DNA of 40,073 nucleotides from Deltaproteobacteria bacterium (GTDB lineage: Bacteria; Desulfobacterota; Binatia; DP-6), in the NCBI GenBank assembly GCA_005879795.1, contig VBKJ01000199.1:1-40073 (forward strand), given 5' to 3'. Positions 24,420-33,159 of this stretch are shown in pieces. The notes below the pieces were generated by a model. That model saw only the letters and a program-made list of their open reading frames with translations, did not search any database and was not told the origin of the DNA. The translations under genes and the position numbers were made by a program. How positions within the stretch are numbered: position 1 is the stretch's first letter; every line of letters begins with the position of its first letter.

Positions 24420-25760
24420 TCAATTGGAATCTTCGCGCACCTCGCCGCGGAGATCGTAGGTGTCGGAGCCCGTGACTGCCGCCCGGACGATCGTGCCCGG
24501 CGTGGCCTGCCCGACCAGGCGGATGACGCCGTCGATCTCGGGGGCCTGCGTCCGCGTCCGGCCAACCAGGACACGCCCGCGGGCGTCCTCGACCAGCACC
24601 TCCACCCCCTGCCCCACCTGCGCCGCCGCCCGGCGCGCTGCGACGCGCGCCTGCACGGCCATGACCCGCGCCCGGCGCTCGCGCTTCGCGGCCTCCGCGA
24701 CCTGGTCGGGAAGGGTGGCGCCCGCCGTGCCCTCCTCCCGGGAGTAGGTGAACACGCCCACGCGCTCGAACTCTGCCTCCTCGAGGAAGTCACACAGGGC
24801 GCGCACGTCGTCCTCGGTCTCGCCCGGGAAGCCCACGATGAACGCGGAGCGCAGCGCGACGCCCGGGACGGCGGCCCGGACGCGGGCCAGGAGCCGGCGT
24901 ATGGCCGCCCCGCTCCGCTCGCGGCGCATGGCGCGGAGCATGCGGTCGGAGATGTGCTGGAGGGGCATGTCGAGGTACTTGCAGACGGCGGGCTCGGTCG
25001 CGATCACCTCGAGCAGCTCGTCGGTGACCGAGGCCGGGTAGGCGTAGAGGAGCCGCAGCCAGCGCACGGCGGGCACGCGCACGGCGAGCGCGCGGAGGAG
25101 CCTGGCGAGCGAGGTGCCGTCGCGCCGGTCCCGCCCGTAGGCGGTCAGGTCCTGGGCGACGAGGTTCAGCTCGAGGGCGCCGTCGGCGGCGAGCGCCGCC
25201 GCCTCCTCGAGCACGTCGTCCATCGGCCGGCTCTCGTGCCGGCCGCGGATCCTGGGGATGATGCAGAAGCTGCAGGTGTGATCGCAGCCCTCGGAAACCT
25301 TGAGATAGGCGGTCCACCAGGCGCCCGCGCGCACCCGCTGGGTGAGCTCCCGGCGGGGGAGGACGTGCTGCGCGCCGCGGTAGACAACGGGGCCGTCCGC
25401 CGCCGGCGCCTCCACCGCGTCGGCGATGCGCAGGAGGTCGCCCGTGCCGACGAACACGTCGACCTCGGGGAGCGCCGCCCTGAGCTCGTCGGCGTAGCGC
25501 TGGGCGAGGCAGCCGGTGACGACCAGGCGCCGGCCGGCGCGCGCGGCCTTCACGCGCGCCAGGTCGAGGATGGCCTCGATGGACTCCTCCTTGGCGGGCT
25601 GGATGAAGCTGCACGTGTTCACCACCAGCACGTCGGCTGCCTCGGGGTCGAGGACCAGCTCGTGCCCGCGGCGGGCGAGCACGCCGAGCATCACCTCGCC
25701 GTCGACCCGGTTCTTGGGGCACCCGAGGGTGAGGAGGTGGACGCGGCGGGGTTCAGTCAC
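24420..25760 (-). CDS. rimO: Ribosomal protein S12 methylthiotransferase RimO
   Basis: A 446-residue radical SAM enzyme that adds a methylthio group to the conserved aspartate of ribosomal protein S12. The N-terminal cluster cysteines are C14 (LGCPKN), C50 (NTCSF) and C84 (TGCLAQ). The radical SAM cluster is C159-x3-C163-x2-C166. A C-terminal TRAM domain (about 380-440) follows. 'LGCPKNRVD' favours RimO over MiaB. The start is a GTG overlapping the end of yajQ by 8 bases. Confidence 0.95.
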   Translation of the reverse strand: MTEPRRVHLLTLGCPKNRVDGEVMLGVLARRGHELVLDPEAADVLVVNTCSFIQPAKEESIEAILDLARVKAARAGRRLVVTGCLAQRYADELRAALPEVDVFVGTGDLLRIADAVEAPAADGPVVYRGAQHVLPRRELTQRVRAGAWWTAYLKVSEGCDHTCSFCIIPRIRGRHESRPMDDVLEEAAALAADGALELNLVAQDLTAYGRDRRDGTSLARLLRALAVRVPAVRWLRLLYAYPASVTDELLEVIATEPAVCKYLDMPLQHISDRMLRAMRRERSGAAIRRLLARVRAAVPGVALRSAFIVGFPGETEDDVRALCDFLEEAEFERVGVFTYSREEGTAGATLPDQVAEAAKRERRARVMAVQARVAARRAAAQVGQGVEVLVEDARGRVLVGRTRTQAPEIDGVIRLVGQATPGTIVRAAVTGSDTYDLRGEVREDSN

Positions 25761-26238
25761 GGAAGTTCGCGAACTGCACGGCGATGCCGAGGTCGCGCTC
25801 GCGCAGGAGCTTGACGATCGCCTGCAGCTCGTCCTTCTTCTTGCCCGTGACCCGCACCTGATCGCCCTGGATGGCGACCTGCACCTTGAGCTTGGTGTCC
25901 TTCACCAGCTTCACGATCTCGCGCGCCTTGTCGGTCGCGATACCCTGCTGGAGGTCGACGCGCAGCTTGGCGGTGCCGGCGGGCCCGGGCTCCGGGGTGC
26001 CGAACTGGAGCGCCCGGAGCGGCACCTGCCGCCGCCCCATCTTCTCGCGCAGGATGTCGGCGAGCGCACGCAGCTTGAAGTCGTCGGCGGCGTGCAGGTG
26101 GATGGCCGTCTCCTCGCGCCGCACCTCGGCCGGCTGGTTCTTGAAATCGAAGCGCTGTGCGATCTCGCGCAGCGTCTGCTGGATCGCGTTGTCGACCTCC
26201 TGGAGATCGACGCGGCAGACCACGTCGAAGGCAGGCAT
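25753..26238 (-). CDS. yajQ: YajQ-family nucleotide-binding protein
   Basis: A 161-residue protein, full length for the family. 'MPAFDVVCRVDLQEVDNAIQQTLREIAQRFDF' type opening (seen in part here), 'HAADDFKLRALADILREK' and 'VRVTGKKKDELQAIVKLLR' are diagnostic. YajQ homologues bind nucleotides, and some bind cyclic di-GMP and act with a transcription factor; whether this one does is unknown. It sits between lolA (12-base gap) and rimO (8-base overlap). Confidence 0.95.
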   Translation of the reverse strand: MPAFDVVCRVDLQEVDNAIQQTLREIAQRFDFKNQPAEVRREETAIHLHAADDFKLRALADILREKMGRRQVPLRALQFGTPEPGPAGTAKLRVDLQQGIATDKAREIVKLVKDTKLKVQVAIQGDQVRVTGKKKDELQAIVKLLRERDLGIAVQFANFRD

Positions 26239-26250
26239 TTCGGGGGCCCG

Positions 26251-26892
26251 TCAATAGGCGGGGGGGCGGACCACGTCAACCCCGGGCGGGGGCGTGAAAC
26301 GGAAGAGCGCGCCGTCGAGGGGGACGTTGCGGCGCTCGTGCGCGAAGGCGATGCGCGTCGTCGTACCGAGCGGATCGGTGACGCGCGCCTCCTCGACCGC
26401 GGCGTCGGCCTTGCGCACCACGAGCGTGAGCGCGCCGATGCCGGCGTCCTTGCGTGGCACCAGGTGGAGCACCCAGCGCGCGGGCTCGTCGCGCTCGAGG
26501 CTCGCCTGGAAGTCGCGCTCGACGCGCCCGAGGCCGCCGAGAAAGCTGATCGGCGTACGCGCCTGGAACGCCTCGGCGAGCGGCGCCTTGATCACCTGCT
26601 TCTCCTCGGGCTGGTAGATCCAGAGCGTCTTGCCGTCGCCGATGATGAGCTGGCGGTCGGGCGCCGCGTAGTCCCAACGCATGCGGTTCGGCTTCTCGAA
26701 GGCGACCGTGCCGTGCGACTCGAGCGGCGAGCCGAGCGTAGGCGACTCGACCGACTGGCGGAAGTCGGCGGTGAGGGTGCGGGTGGTCTCGTAGCGGCTC
26801 TGGAGGCGGGCGAGGGCGTGCCCGAGCGCGTCGTCCGCGGCCGGGCCGGCCGCGAGCGCCAGCGCGAGAAGGATCGGCAGGAAGACCCGCAT
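26251..26892 (-). CDS. lolA: Outer membrane lipoprotein carrier LolA
   Basis: A 213-residue exported protein. Residues 1-17 are a signal peptide (MRVFLPILLALALAAG) without a lipobox, as expected for a soluble periplasmic carrier. 'LTADFRQSVESPTLG', 'GTVAFEKPNRMRWDY' and 'DGKTLWIYQPEEKQV' are standard LolA features. It carries lipoproteins from the LolCDE complex to the outer membrane, which is the clearest sign in this window of a diderm envelope. No lolB or lolCDE gene is near. Confidence 0.94.
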   Translation of the reverse strand: MRVFLPILLALALAAGPAADDALGHALARLQSRYETTRTLTADFRQSVESPTLGSPLESHGTVAFEKPNRMRWDYAAPDRQLIIGDGKTLWIYQPEEKQVIKAPLAEAFQARTPISFLGGLGRVERDFQASLERDEPARWVLHLVPRKDAGIGALTLVVRKADAAVEEARVTDPLGTTTRIAFAHERRNVPLDGALFRFTPPPGVDVVRPPAY

Positions 26893-26986
26893 GCTCGGCC
26901 GCCCAGCTTCACCGTTTCCCGCTCGCCTCGCAAGCGCTCCGCCGCCCGCTCGACACCCGGTCCCGAGGCCTGTCGCGCCGGCATTC

Positions 26987-27026
26987 GGGGACGAGCGGGG
27001 AGACGAAGGCGGAGACCCCCGTCCCC
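26987..27026 (-). terminator. Hairpin downstream of the beta-helix gene
   Basis: GGGGACG (26987-26993) pairs with CGTCCCC (27020-27026); an inner GGGG/CCCC extends the stem past a bulge. It lies 21 bases beyond the stop of the minus-strand beta-helix gene. There is no T tract. The rest of 26893-27046 shows nothing. Confidence 0.35.
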
Positions 27027-27046
27027 ATGCGCCAGCGCCCCGCGCC

Positions 27047-28174
27047 TCAGTGGCAGGCGGGCAACGGGCCGCCGAGGACCTTCAGCTCACCCGGCCGGTT
27101 GCGGGCGAAGCAGTTCCCCTCGCCGCCGCCGGGGAGATAGATGACGTCGGTGGCGTTGCCCGCGAACGTGTTGTCGATCACGAGGTTCCCGTCGGGCCGG
27201 GGGTCGATCCCGAGCCCCGGGTTCGCGCAGGCGCCGGGCCTGCCCGTGCAGAAGTCGACGAGCGTCAAGCCCGTGAACTGGTTCCCCTCGATCCGGTTGC
27301 GCGCCAGCAGCGTGCGGTCTGCGCCATCGAGGATGATCCCGATCCCCGGCGGGATTTCCGAGGTCTCCGCGTCCGGTGGCGCACTGTTGGGCCGGTTGTT
27401 GTCCTGGACCAGGTTGCCGGTGACGCTGTTGTCGGCCTCGACCGTCGTCTGCCGCTCGTCGATCACGTCGATGATGATCCCGGCGGTGTTGCCGACGGCC
27501 TGGTTGTCGCGCATGCGGACATGGCGGCTGTTCTCGATCTGGAGCCCGATCTGGCAATCGGTGGCGCGGTTGTGGTCGACGAGGACACGCTCGCTCTGCC
27601 CGACGTAGAGGCAGGCGTCGGAGTGCGTGCCCGAGGCGACGTTGCGCCACAGGCGGCCGTCCGTCGAGCGCACGGGAAACATCGCATAGGTGAGGTTCCG
27701 CCTCGCGGTGTTGTCGCGGAGGCGGAAGCCATCGACGCACGCCAGGTAGACGCCGAAACCGGAGAACCCCTGGACCGTGAAGCCGCTCAGCTGGAACCCC
27801 TGGAGGCGCCGGCCGCTCTCGCCGCACGGGGGCAGCTCGTCGTCGGCCGGATCGAGCGTGTCGGGCGGCGAGACCCAGATCCCGTGCGTCTGGGTGCCCG
27901 ACTGCTCGAGCACGACTGGCTGCTTGCCGTGCCGGGCGGCCACGAGCTTGATGCCGTTCCTGGTGATGGTGAGCGCCCGCGCCGCGCCCGGCTCGTGATA
28001 CGTGCCGGGCTCGACCTTGATCGTCGCACCCGGCGGGGCGGCGTCGATCGCGTCCTGGATCGACATCCCGGGACGCACCGTGATCTTCGCCGCGGCCGCG
28101 ACGACGCTGCCGCCGGGTAGGAGCGCGACGGTGAGGGAAAGGGACAGGCAACGGATGAGGCGCACGTCGATCAT
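27047..28174 (-). CDS. Secreted right-handed parallel beta-helix protein
   Basis: A 375-residue protein starting MIDVRLIRC with a signal peptide ending in AAAA near residue 29. 'ITVRPGMSIQDAIDAAPPGATIKVEPGTYHE' type opening (seen in short blocks) is the hallmark of parallel beta-helix proteins of the pectate-lyase / NosD / CASH group. Repeating 'DN..V.GN.AGI' coils follow: LRDNTARRN, VDHNRATDCQ, MRDNQAVGN, VTGNLVQDN, LARNRIEGN, VIDNTFAGN. Cysteines occur in pairs in the later coils and may be disulfides. A polysaccharide is a common ligand, but no catalytic residues can be assigned. It stands alone between lolA and ftsK. Confidence 0.82.
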   Translation of the reverse strand: MIDVRLIRCLSLSLTVALLPGGSVVAAAAKITVRPGMSIQDAIDAAPPGATIKVEPGTYHEPGAARALTITRNGIKLVAARHGKQPVVLEQSGTQTHGIWVSPPDTLDPADDELPPCGESGRRLQGFQLSGFTVQGFSGFGVYLACVDGFRLRDNTARRNLTYAMFPVRSTDGRLWRNVASGTHSDACLYVGQSERVLVDHNRATDCQIGLQIENSRHVRMRDNQAVGNTAGIIIDVIDERQTTVEADNSVTGNLVQDNNRPNSAPPDAETSEIPPGIGIILDGADRTLLARNRIEGNQFTGLTLVDFCTGRPGACANPGLGIDPRPDGNLVIDNTFAGNATDVIYLPGGGEGNCFARNRPGELKVLGGPLPACH

Positions 28175-28180
28175 GGACAC

Positions 28181-28210
28181 ATCATGGATGGATACGGGTC
28201 GGACCGTCAA
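28181..28210 (-). promoter_or_regulatory. Possible promoter of the beta-helix gene
   Basis: Minus strand: TTGACG (28210-28205), 18-base spacer, CATGAT (28186-28181). Transcription would start at about 28174, the ATG itself, so the message would be leaderless or the true start codon lies downstream. Confidence 0.3.
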
Positions 28211-28327
28211 CGCAGCACTTGGCGGCAGACGACGCCGTCTACGGCCTCGGCACCAAGGAGGACGCCTCTCCGCGGGAGATCGGCCGGCGGGCCGCGCAGG
28301 TTCCCCGGGCAGGGCTGAGCCGCCCTC

Positions 28328-30514
28328 CTAGTCCTCGATCCCCCGCGCGATCACCTCGCGCCCCTTCGCCCCGGGCGACGAGACGACGCCTTCCCGCTCC
28401 ATGCGCTCGATCATGCGTGCGGCGCGGTTGTACCCGACGCGCAGCCGGCGCTGGAGCCAGGAGATCGACGCCTGGCGGTGCTCGGTGACGAGCCGCACCG
28501 CCTGGTCGTACATCTCGTCGGAGAGGTCCTCGCCGTCCTCGCCCTCGCCCTCCTCCCCGTCGCCGCCCTCGAGCAGCTCCATCTCGTAGCGCGGCTCCTC
28601 CTGCCGCTTGATGAAGTCGACCACGCGGTGGACGTCGCCGTCGGACACGAAGGCGCCGTGCAGGCGCTGCACGCGCGCCGTGCCGGGCGGCAGGAAGAGC
28701 ATGTCGCCCTCGCCGAGCAGGCGCTCGGCGCCGATCGCGTCCAGGATGGTACGCGAGTCGGTGCGCGAGGTCACCTGGAAGGAGATGCGGGCCGGGAAGT
28801 TCGCCTTGATGAGGCCGGTGATGACGTCCACCGAGGGGCGCTGGGTGGCGAGGATCAGGTGGATGCCGGCGGCGCGCGCCTTCTGCGCGAGACGCGTGAT
28901 CGACTCCTCGACCTCGCGCCCGACCATCATCATGAGGTCGGCCAGCTCGTCGATGATGATGATGATGCGCGGCAGGTGGTGGTGCGGCAGGCTCTCGGGG
29001 GACGCGGGCGCGTCCTTGTCGCCCGCGGTCTCGCGCAGGAGCCGGTTGTAGCTGTCGATGTTGCGCACGCCCTTCTCGTGCAGCAGCCGGTAGCGCACGT
29101 CCATCTCGCGCTCGATGTTGCCGAGCGCCGCGGCCGCCTTCTTCGGGTCGGTCACCACCGGCACGAGCAGGTGCGGGATGTTCTCGTAGATCGACAGCTC
29201 GAGCATCTTCGGATCGATCATGATGAAGCGCACGTCGCGCGGCGAGCTCTTGTAGAGGATGCTCATGATCATGGCGTTCATCGACACCGACTTGCCGGTG
29301 CCGGTGGCGCCCGCGACGAGGAGATGCGGCATGCGCGCCAGGTCGGCGACCACCACGTTCCCGGTCGTGTCCTTGCCGAGCGCGAGGGCGAGCTTCGAGT
29401 CGGCGTGCTCGTACTCGACGCTCTCGATGAGCTCGCGGATGAGGACCTTCTCGCGGCGCGGGTTGGAGACCTCGATGCCGACCACGGGCTTGCCCGGGAT
29501 GGGGGCCAGCACGCGGACCGAGAGCGCGCGGAGCGCCATCGAGAGATCGTCGGCCAGCGTCACGATGCGGTTCACCTTGACGCCCGCCGCCGGCTCGAAC
29601 TCGAAGGTCGTGATCACCGGCCCCGGGCGCACCGCGACCACTCTGCCGATCGCCTGGAAGTCGGCGAGCTTCGTCTCGAGGATGCGCGAGCTGGTATGCA
29701 GCGCGGCCTCGTCGAGCGGCTGCGCCGTGCGCACGGGCGGGTCGAGCAGGTTGTGCGCCGGGAGGCGGTAGGTGTCCTCGGCGAACAGCTCCTCCTGCAG
29801 CTCGGAGCGCCGGGCGCGGCGGGGCGGCTCGGGGCGGTGCTCGGGCTCGCGGATGATGGGGGGTGGCCGGTCGGCGGGGGCCTCGGGCGGCGGATCGAGG
29901 GCGTCGTCCAGGAGGATGGGCAGCTTCGCCCGGCGTGCGGGCCCGGGTTCCGGCGACACCTCGGCCGGGGACGGACCGCGCCGCAGGCGGCGGGCGCCCG
30001 CGGGCACCGTCGCTGCCACCCAGCGCGCGGCCCGGCCCGACGCCTCGATCGCCGAGACGCCGGTCGCGAGCACGAACGCAACCACCAGCACGACGGCGAG
30101 GAGGAGGAGGGCCCCGGGCGCGCCCAGGAGGTCGCCGAGCGCGACACCGGCGAAGCCCCCGAGCCAGCCGCCGCGCCCGCTGCTGAGCAGCCCCGCGAGC
30201 GCCGCGATGCTCGCCACCAGGAGCGCCGCGCCCACCAGCCGGAGCCCGCCGAAGCCAGCCGCCCCGCGCCGGAGAAGCGCGACGGTGAAGTAGCCGAGGT
30301 AGAGCGGGAAGAGGTACGCCGCCACGCCGAGGGCGCCCCGCGCGGTCCCGGCGAGCGCGTGCCCCACCGGCCCGCCCAGGTTCGCCTGCGGCGCGTCGGG
30401 CGAGAACGAGAGGAAGCTGAGCGCGAGGAAGACCGCCACCGCGCCCGCCGAGATGGCCTCGGCCTCGCGGATCAGGTGCGCCGCGGGCATGGCCGGCGGC
30501 CGCCGGGTCGCCAT
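28328..30514 (-). CDS. ftsK: DNA translocase FtsK
   Basis: A 728-residue division-site DNA pump. Four membrane helices fall in residues 20-155. A Pro/Arg/Glu-rich linker (180-260) is much shorter than in E. coli. The motor has Walker A 'GATGTGKS' (402-409), 'RIIIIIDELADLMM' as Walker B, and 'LATQRPSVDVITGLIKANFPARISFQV'. The C-terminal gamma winged helix (about 660-728; 'ISWLQRRLRVGYNRAARMIERME') would read KOPS sites. An acidic Glu/Gly/Asp tract (GDGEEGEGEDGEDL) separates motor from gamma. The start MATRRPP is chosen because the hydrophobic part follows; it overlaps a 9-codon mini-frame (TGATG). Confidence 0.94.
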   Translation of the reverse strand: MATRRPPAMPAAHLIREAEAISAGAVAVFLALSFLSFSPDAPQANLGGPVGHALAGTARGALGVAAYLFPLYLGYFTVALLRRGAAGFGGLRLVGAALLVASIAALAGLLSSGRGGWLGGFAGVALGDLLGAPGALLLLAVVLVVAFVLATGVSAIEASGRAARWVAATVPAGARRLRRGPSPAEVSPEPGPARRAKLPILLDDALDPPPEAPADRPPPIIREPEHRPEPPRRARRSELQEELFAEDTYRLPAHNLLDPPVRTAQPLDEAALHTSSRILETKLADFQAIGRVVAVRPGPVITTFEFEPAAGVKVNRIVTLADDLSMALRALSVRVLAPIPGKPVVGIEVSNPRREKVLIRELIESVEYEHADSKLALALGKDTTGNVVVADLARMPHLLVAGATGTGKSVSMNAMIMSILYKSSPRDVRFIMIDPKMLELSIYENIPHLLVPVVTDPKKAAAALGNIEREMDVRYRLLHEKGVRNIDSYNRLLRETAGDKDAPASPESLPHHHLPRIIIIIDELADLMMMVGREVEESITRLAQKARAAGIHLILATQRPSVDVITGLIKANFPARISFQVTSRTDSRTILDAIGAERLLGEGDMLFLPPGTARVQRLHGAFVSDGDVHRVVDFIKRQEEPRYEMELLEGGDGEEGEGEDGEDLSDEMYDQAVRLVTEHRQASISWLQRRLRVGYNRAARMIERMEREGVVSSPGAKGREVIARGIED

Positions 30515-30543
30515 CAGGCCACCGCCGCCTCGATCGACCTCAT
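30514..30543 (-). other. Possible 9-codon leader frame coupled to ftsK
   Basis: ATG at 30543 preceded by a G-rich stretch with GGAGGGG encodes MRSIEAAVA and stops at TGA, which overlaps the ftsK ATG (TGATG). The ftsK start itself has no well-placed ribosome site, so coupling would explain its translation. Confidence 0.25.
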
Positions 30544-30576
30544 CACCCCCCCGCCCCTCCGAACCTGACGTCTCTA

Positions 30577-32241
30577 CTACATCTCCATCACGAAAGGGAG
30601 GATCACGGGCCGGCGGTCGAGGCGCTTGAAGTAGCGGCGCAGCGCGCGCCGGATCTCCTCCTTCACCTCCGCAGGGTCGGTGCGGGACTCGGGGTTGAGC
30701 GCGACGAGCGCCTCCATCACCGCGCCGCGGGCCGCGTCCAGCACCTCCGGGCTCGCCTCCTCGCCCACGACGCCGCGCGACACCAGGTCGGGGCCCGCTA
30801 CGATCTCGCCCGATCTCTGGTGGATGGCGAGCACGGCGAGCACGAGACCGTCCTCGGAGAGATGGCGGCGGTCGCGCAGGACGACGTCCTTGACGTCGCC
30901 GATGCCCTTGCCGTCGACGAAGACCCGCCCCGCAATGACGCGCTCGGCGCGCCGGGCACCGGCGTCGTCCAGCTCGAGCACGTCCCCGTCCTCGAGGAGA
31001 TGGCAGCCCTCCGCCGGGACGCCGACCTCCATCGCCAGGCGCTGGTGACGCACCAGGTGGCGGTACTCGCCGTGCACGGGCACGAAGTGCCGCGGGCGGA
31101 CGAGGTTCAGCACGAGCTTCAGCTCCTCCTGCGAGGCGTGCCCGGAGACGTGCACCCGCGCCATCCGGTCGTGGAGGACGACGGCGCCGCGCCGGTAGAG
31201 GTGGTTCATCAGGCTCGAGATGGCGCGCTCGTTGCCCGGGATGATGCGCGAGGAGAGCACGACCACGTCGCCCGGGTCGAGCCTGACGAGCGCGTGGTCG
31301 CCCATCGCGATGCGGACGAGCGCCGAGGCGGCCTCGGCCTGGCTCCCGGCGGTGATGAGCGCGACCTGCTCGCGCGGGAGGTCGCGCGCCCGGGCGAGGT
31401 CGACGAGCGTCCCCTCGGGGACCTGGAGGAGATCGAGATCGCGCGCCACGCCCACGTGCACGACCAGGCTCCGCCCCACCAGCGCCACCTTCCGTCCGAA
31501 GCGGGCCGCGAGGTCGATCACCTGCTGCATGCGATGGATGTGCGACGAGAAGGTGGTGACCAGCACGCGCCCCGTCGCCTGGCGGAAGATCACCTCCAGC
31601 TCCGCGCCCACGCTCCGCTCCGAGGGCGTGATGCCGGCATGCTCGACGTTGGTCGAGTCGGAGAAGAGGAGCGCCACACCCTCGGCGCCGAGCTCGGCTA
31701 GCCGCCCGATGTCCGGGAGCCGCCCGTCGAGCGGCGTCTGGTCGAGCTTGAAGTCCCCGGTGTGGACGACGATGCCGACCGGGGTGCGGATCGCGAGCCC
31801 GACCGAGTCGGGGATCGAGTGCGTCATCGCGAAGGGCTCGACCGCGAACGGCCCCACCCGGCACGGCTCCGCGCCGTAGGCGGCGAGCGTGGGCGAGATG
31901 CCGTGCTCGCCCAGCCGCTCGCGCACGAAGCCGAGCGTGAGCGGCGTGCCGTAGACCGGCACCGCACGCTCGGCGAGCACGTAGGGCAGCGCGCCGATGT
32001 GATCCTCGTGGCCGTGGGTCAGGAAGATGGCCCGGAAGCGCTCGCCCAGGCCGCGGAGGTAGGTCACGTCCGGGATGGCGACGTCGATGCCCGGCATCGA
32101 CGCATCGGGGAACATGACGCCGCAGTCGATGGCGATCGCGGTGTCGCCGTGCTCGAGGACGAGGAGGTTGAGACCGATCTCGCCCAGCCCGCCGAGCGGG
32201 ATCACGCGCAGCGGCGCGCCGGTGCCGTTGCCGCCGCTCAT
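30577..32241 (-). CDS. rnj: Ribonuclease J
   Basis: A 554-residue metallo-beta-lactamase/beta-CASP nuclease, full family length. The metal motif HGHEDH is at residues 76-81; 'LFSDSTNVEHAG' and 'SHIHRMQQVIDLAARFGRKVALVGRS' belong to the beta-CASP part; 'SGHASQEELKLVLNLVRPRHFVPVHGEYRHL' closes the active site. RNase J does 5'-3' exonuclease and endonuclease work on RNA in lineages that often lack RNase E. The ATG overlaps the plsC stop (ATGA). Family members can also process 16S rRNA. Confidence 0.95.
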   Translation of the reverse strand: MSGGNGTGAPLRVIPLGGLGEIGLNLLVLEHGDTAIAIDCGVMFPDASMPGIDVAIPDVTYLRGLGERFRAIFLTHGHEDHIGALPYVLAERAVPVYGTPLTLGFVRERLGEHGISPTLAAYGAEPCRVGPFAVEPFAMTHSIPDSVGLAIRTPVGIVVHTGDFKLDQTPLDGRLPDIGRLAELGAEGVALLFSDSTNVEHAGITPSERSVGAELEVIFRQATGRVLVTTFSSHIHRMQQVIDLAARFGRKVALVGRSLVVHVGVARDLDLLQVPEGTLVDLARARDLPREQVALITAGSQAEAASALVRIAMGDHALVRLDPGDVVVLSSRIIPGNERAISSLMNHLYRRGAVVLHDRMARVHVSGHASQEELKLVLNLVRPRHFVPVHGEYRHLVRHQRLAMEVGVPAEGCHLLEDGDVLELDDAGARRAERVIAGRVFVDGKGIGDVKDVVLRDRRHLSEDGLVLAVLAIHQRSGEIVAGPDLVSRGVVGEEASPEVLDAARGAVMEALVALNPESRTDPAEVKEEIRRALRRYFKRLDRRPVILPFVMEM

Positions 32242-33041
32242 AGCGCGGCCGCGGTCGGGGGATCCGCCGTGCCGGCGCGGGCGCCGAGCTGAGCCACCAT
32301 GAAGGCCCGTACACGCTCGATCAGCTCGTCCCGGTCGACGCCCTCGACCGGGATGGGCGCACCGACGATCACCTCGATCTCGCCCGAGGCGGGCTGCCAG
32401 GAGCCGCGCGGCAGGAGCTCGCCGCTCCCGCGCACGGCGATCGGCACGATCGGGAAGCCGGTCTCGAGCGCGAGCATGAAGCCCCCCTTCTTGAAGGGGA
32501 GGAGCGGTCCGTCGAGCGTGGCGCGGGTGCCCTCGGGAAAGATCATGACCGAGACGCCCTCGAGCATCTTGGTGCGCGCGGTGCGCAGGCTGGCGATCGC
32601 CTGCACGTGGTTGCGGCGGTCGATGATGATGTGCCCGCTGTGCTTGAGGGCCCAGCCGAAGAGGGGCACGCGGGTCAACTCGACCTTGGCCACCCAGCGG
32701 AGCTGGAAGTCCTCGAGCGCCTTCACCATGGCCAGGATGTCGAGCTGGCTGCGGTGGTTGGACATGAAGACGTGGGCCAGCGACGGGTCGAGAGGGGCGA
32801 GCCGGGTGGCCCGGACGCGCAGGCCATAGATGAGCAGGTTGAGACGCACCCAGAGCTGGCAGATACGATAGCCGGCGCGCTGGTCGAGGACCGCGAGCGC
32901 CACCACCACGGGCGCGAGGATGACCGTGTGGATCGCGACGAGGACCAGCTTCAGGGCGGAGAGAAGGACCGAGGCGGTGCTTCCCACCTCCCCGCCCCGC
33001 ACCTCACCCCGTGAAATAGCTGGCACGATTCCCGTCGACAT
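32238..33041 (-). CDS. plsC: 1-acyl-sn-glycerol-3-phosphate acyltransferase
   Basis: A 267-residue membrane acyltransferase that makes phosphatidic acid from lysophosphatidic acid. One or two hydrophobic helices (about 22-52) precede the catalytic HX4D motif, H96-R-S-Q-L-D101 in 'SNHRSQLD'. 'FPEGTR' (168-173) is the glycerol-phosphate-binding motif, and '[11 protein letters not shown]' and 'IVPIAVRGS' follow. The ATG at 33041 lies inside the best -10 sequence upstream, so translation may begin at a GTG about 40-55 bases further in. It overlaps the RNase J start by 4 bases. Confidence 0.92.
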   Translation of the reverse strand: MSTGIVPAISRGEVRGGEVGSTASVLLSALKLVLVAIHTVILAPVVVALAVLDQRAGYRICQLWVRLNLLIYGLRVRATRLAPLDPSLAHVFMSNHRSQLDILAMVKALEDFQLRWVAKVELTRVPLFGWALKHSGHIIIDRRNHVQAIASLRTARTKMLEGVSVMIFPEGTRATLDGPLLPFKKGGFMLALETGFPIVPIAVRGSGELLPRGSWQPASGEIEVIVGAPIPVEGVDRDELIERVRAFMVAQLGARAGTADPPTAAAL

Positions 33042-33067
33042 TAGCGGGGCGGCCCGGCGGAAGTCAA
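33038..33067 (-). promoter_or_regulatory. Predicted promoter of the plsC-RNase J unit
   Basis: Minus strand: TTGACT (33067-33062), 18-base spacer, TAATGT (33043-33038). The -10 overlaps the first ATG of plsC, so either the promoter call or that start codon is wrong. Confidence 0.4.
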
Positions 33068-33105
33068 TTCAATGTGCGGCGGGGCAACAAACGCGCCCCG
33101 CTCCG

Positions 33106-33135
33106 TTGACTTCGTCGCGCGGAGGCGCCTATCGT
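33106..33135 (+). promoter_or_regulatory. Promoter of ssb
   Basis: TTGACT (33106-33111), 18-base spacer, TATCGT (33130-33135). Transcription would start near 33142, about 18 bases before the ATG at 33160, which is preceded by GGAGGGCGGGG. Confidence 0.55.
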
Positions 33136-33159
33136 CCCCGGACCACGGAGGGCGGGGCC

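Noticed and set aside
28175-28327. Possible small RNA or gene between the beta-helix gene and ftsK
   Set aside because: No coding frame with ribosome site, no stable structure beyond short GC stems.
28478-30568. Long plus-strand open frame of nearly 700 codons
   Set aside because: Antisense to ftsK, low-complexity, Arg/Glu/His-rich sequence with no recognisable domain.
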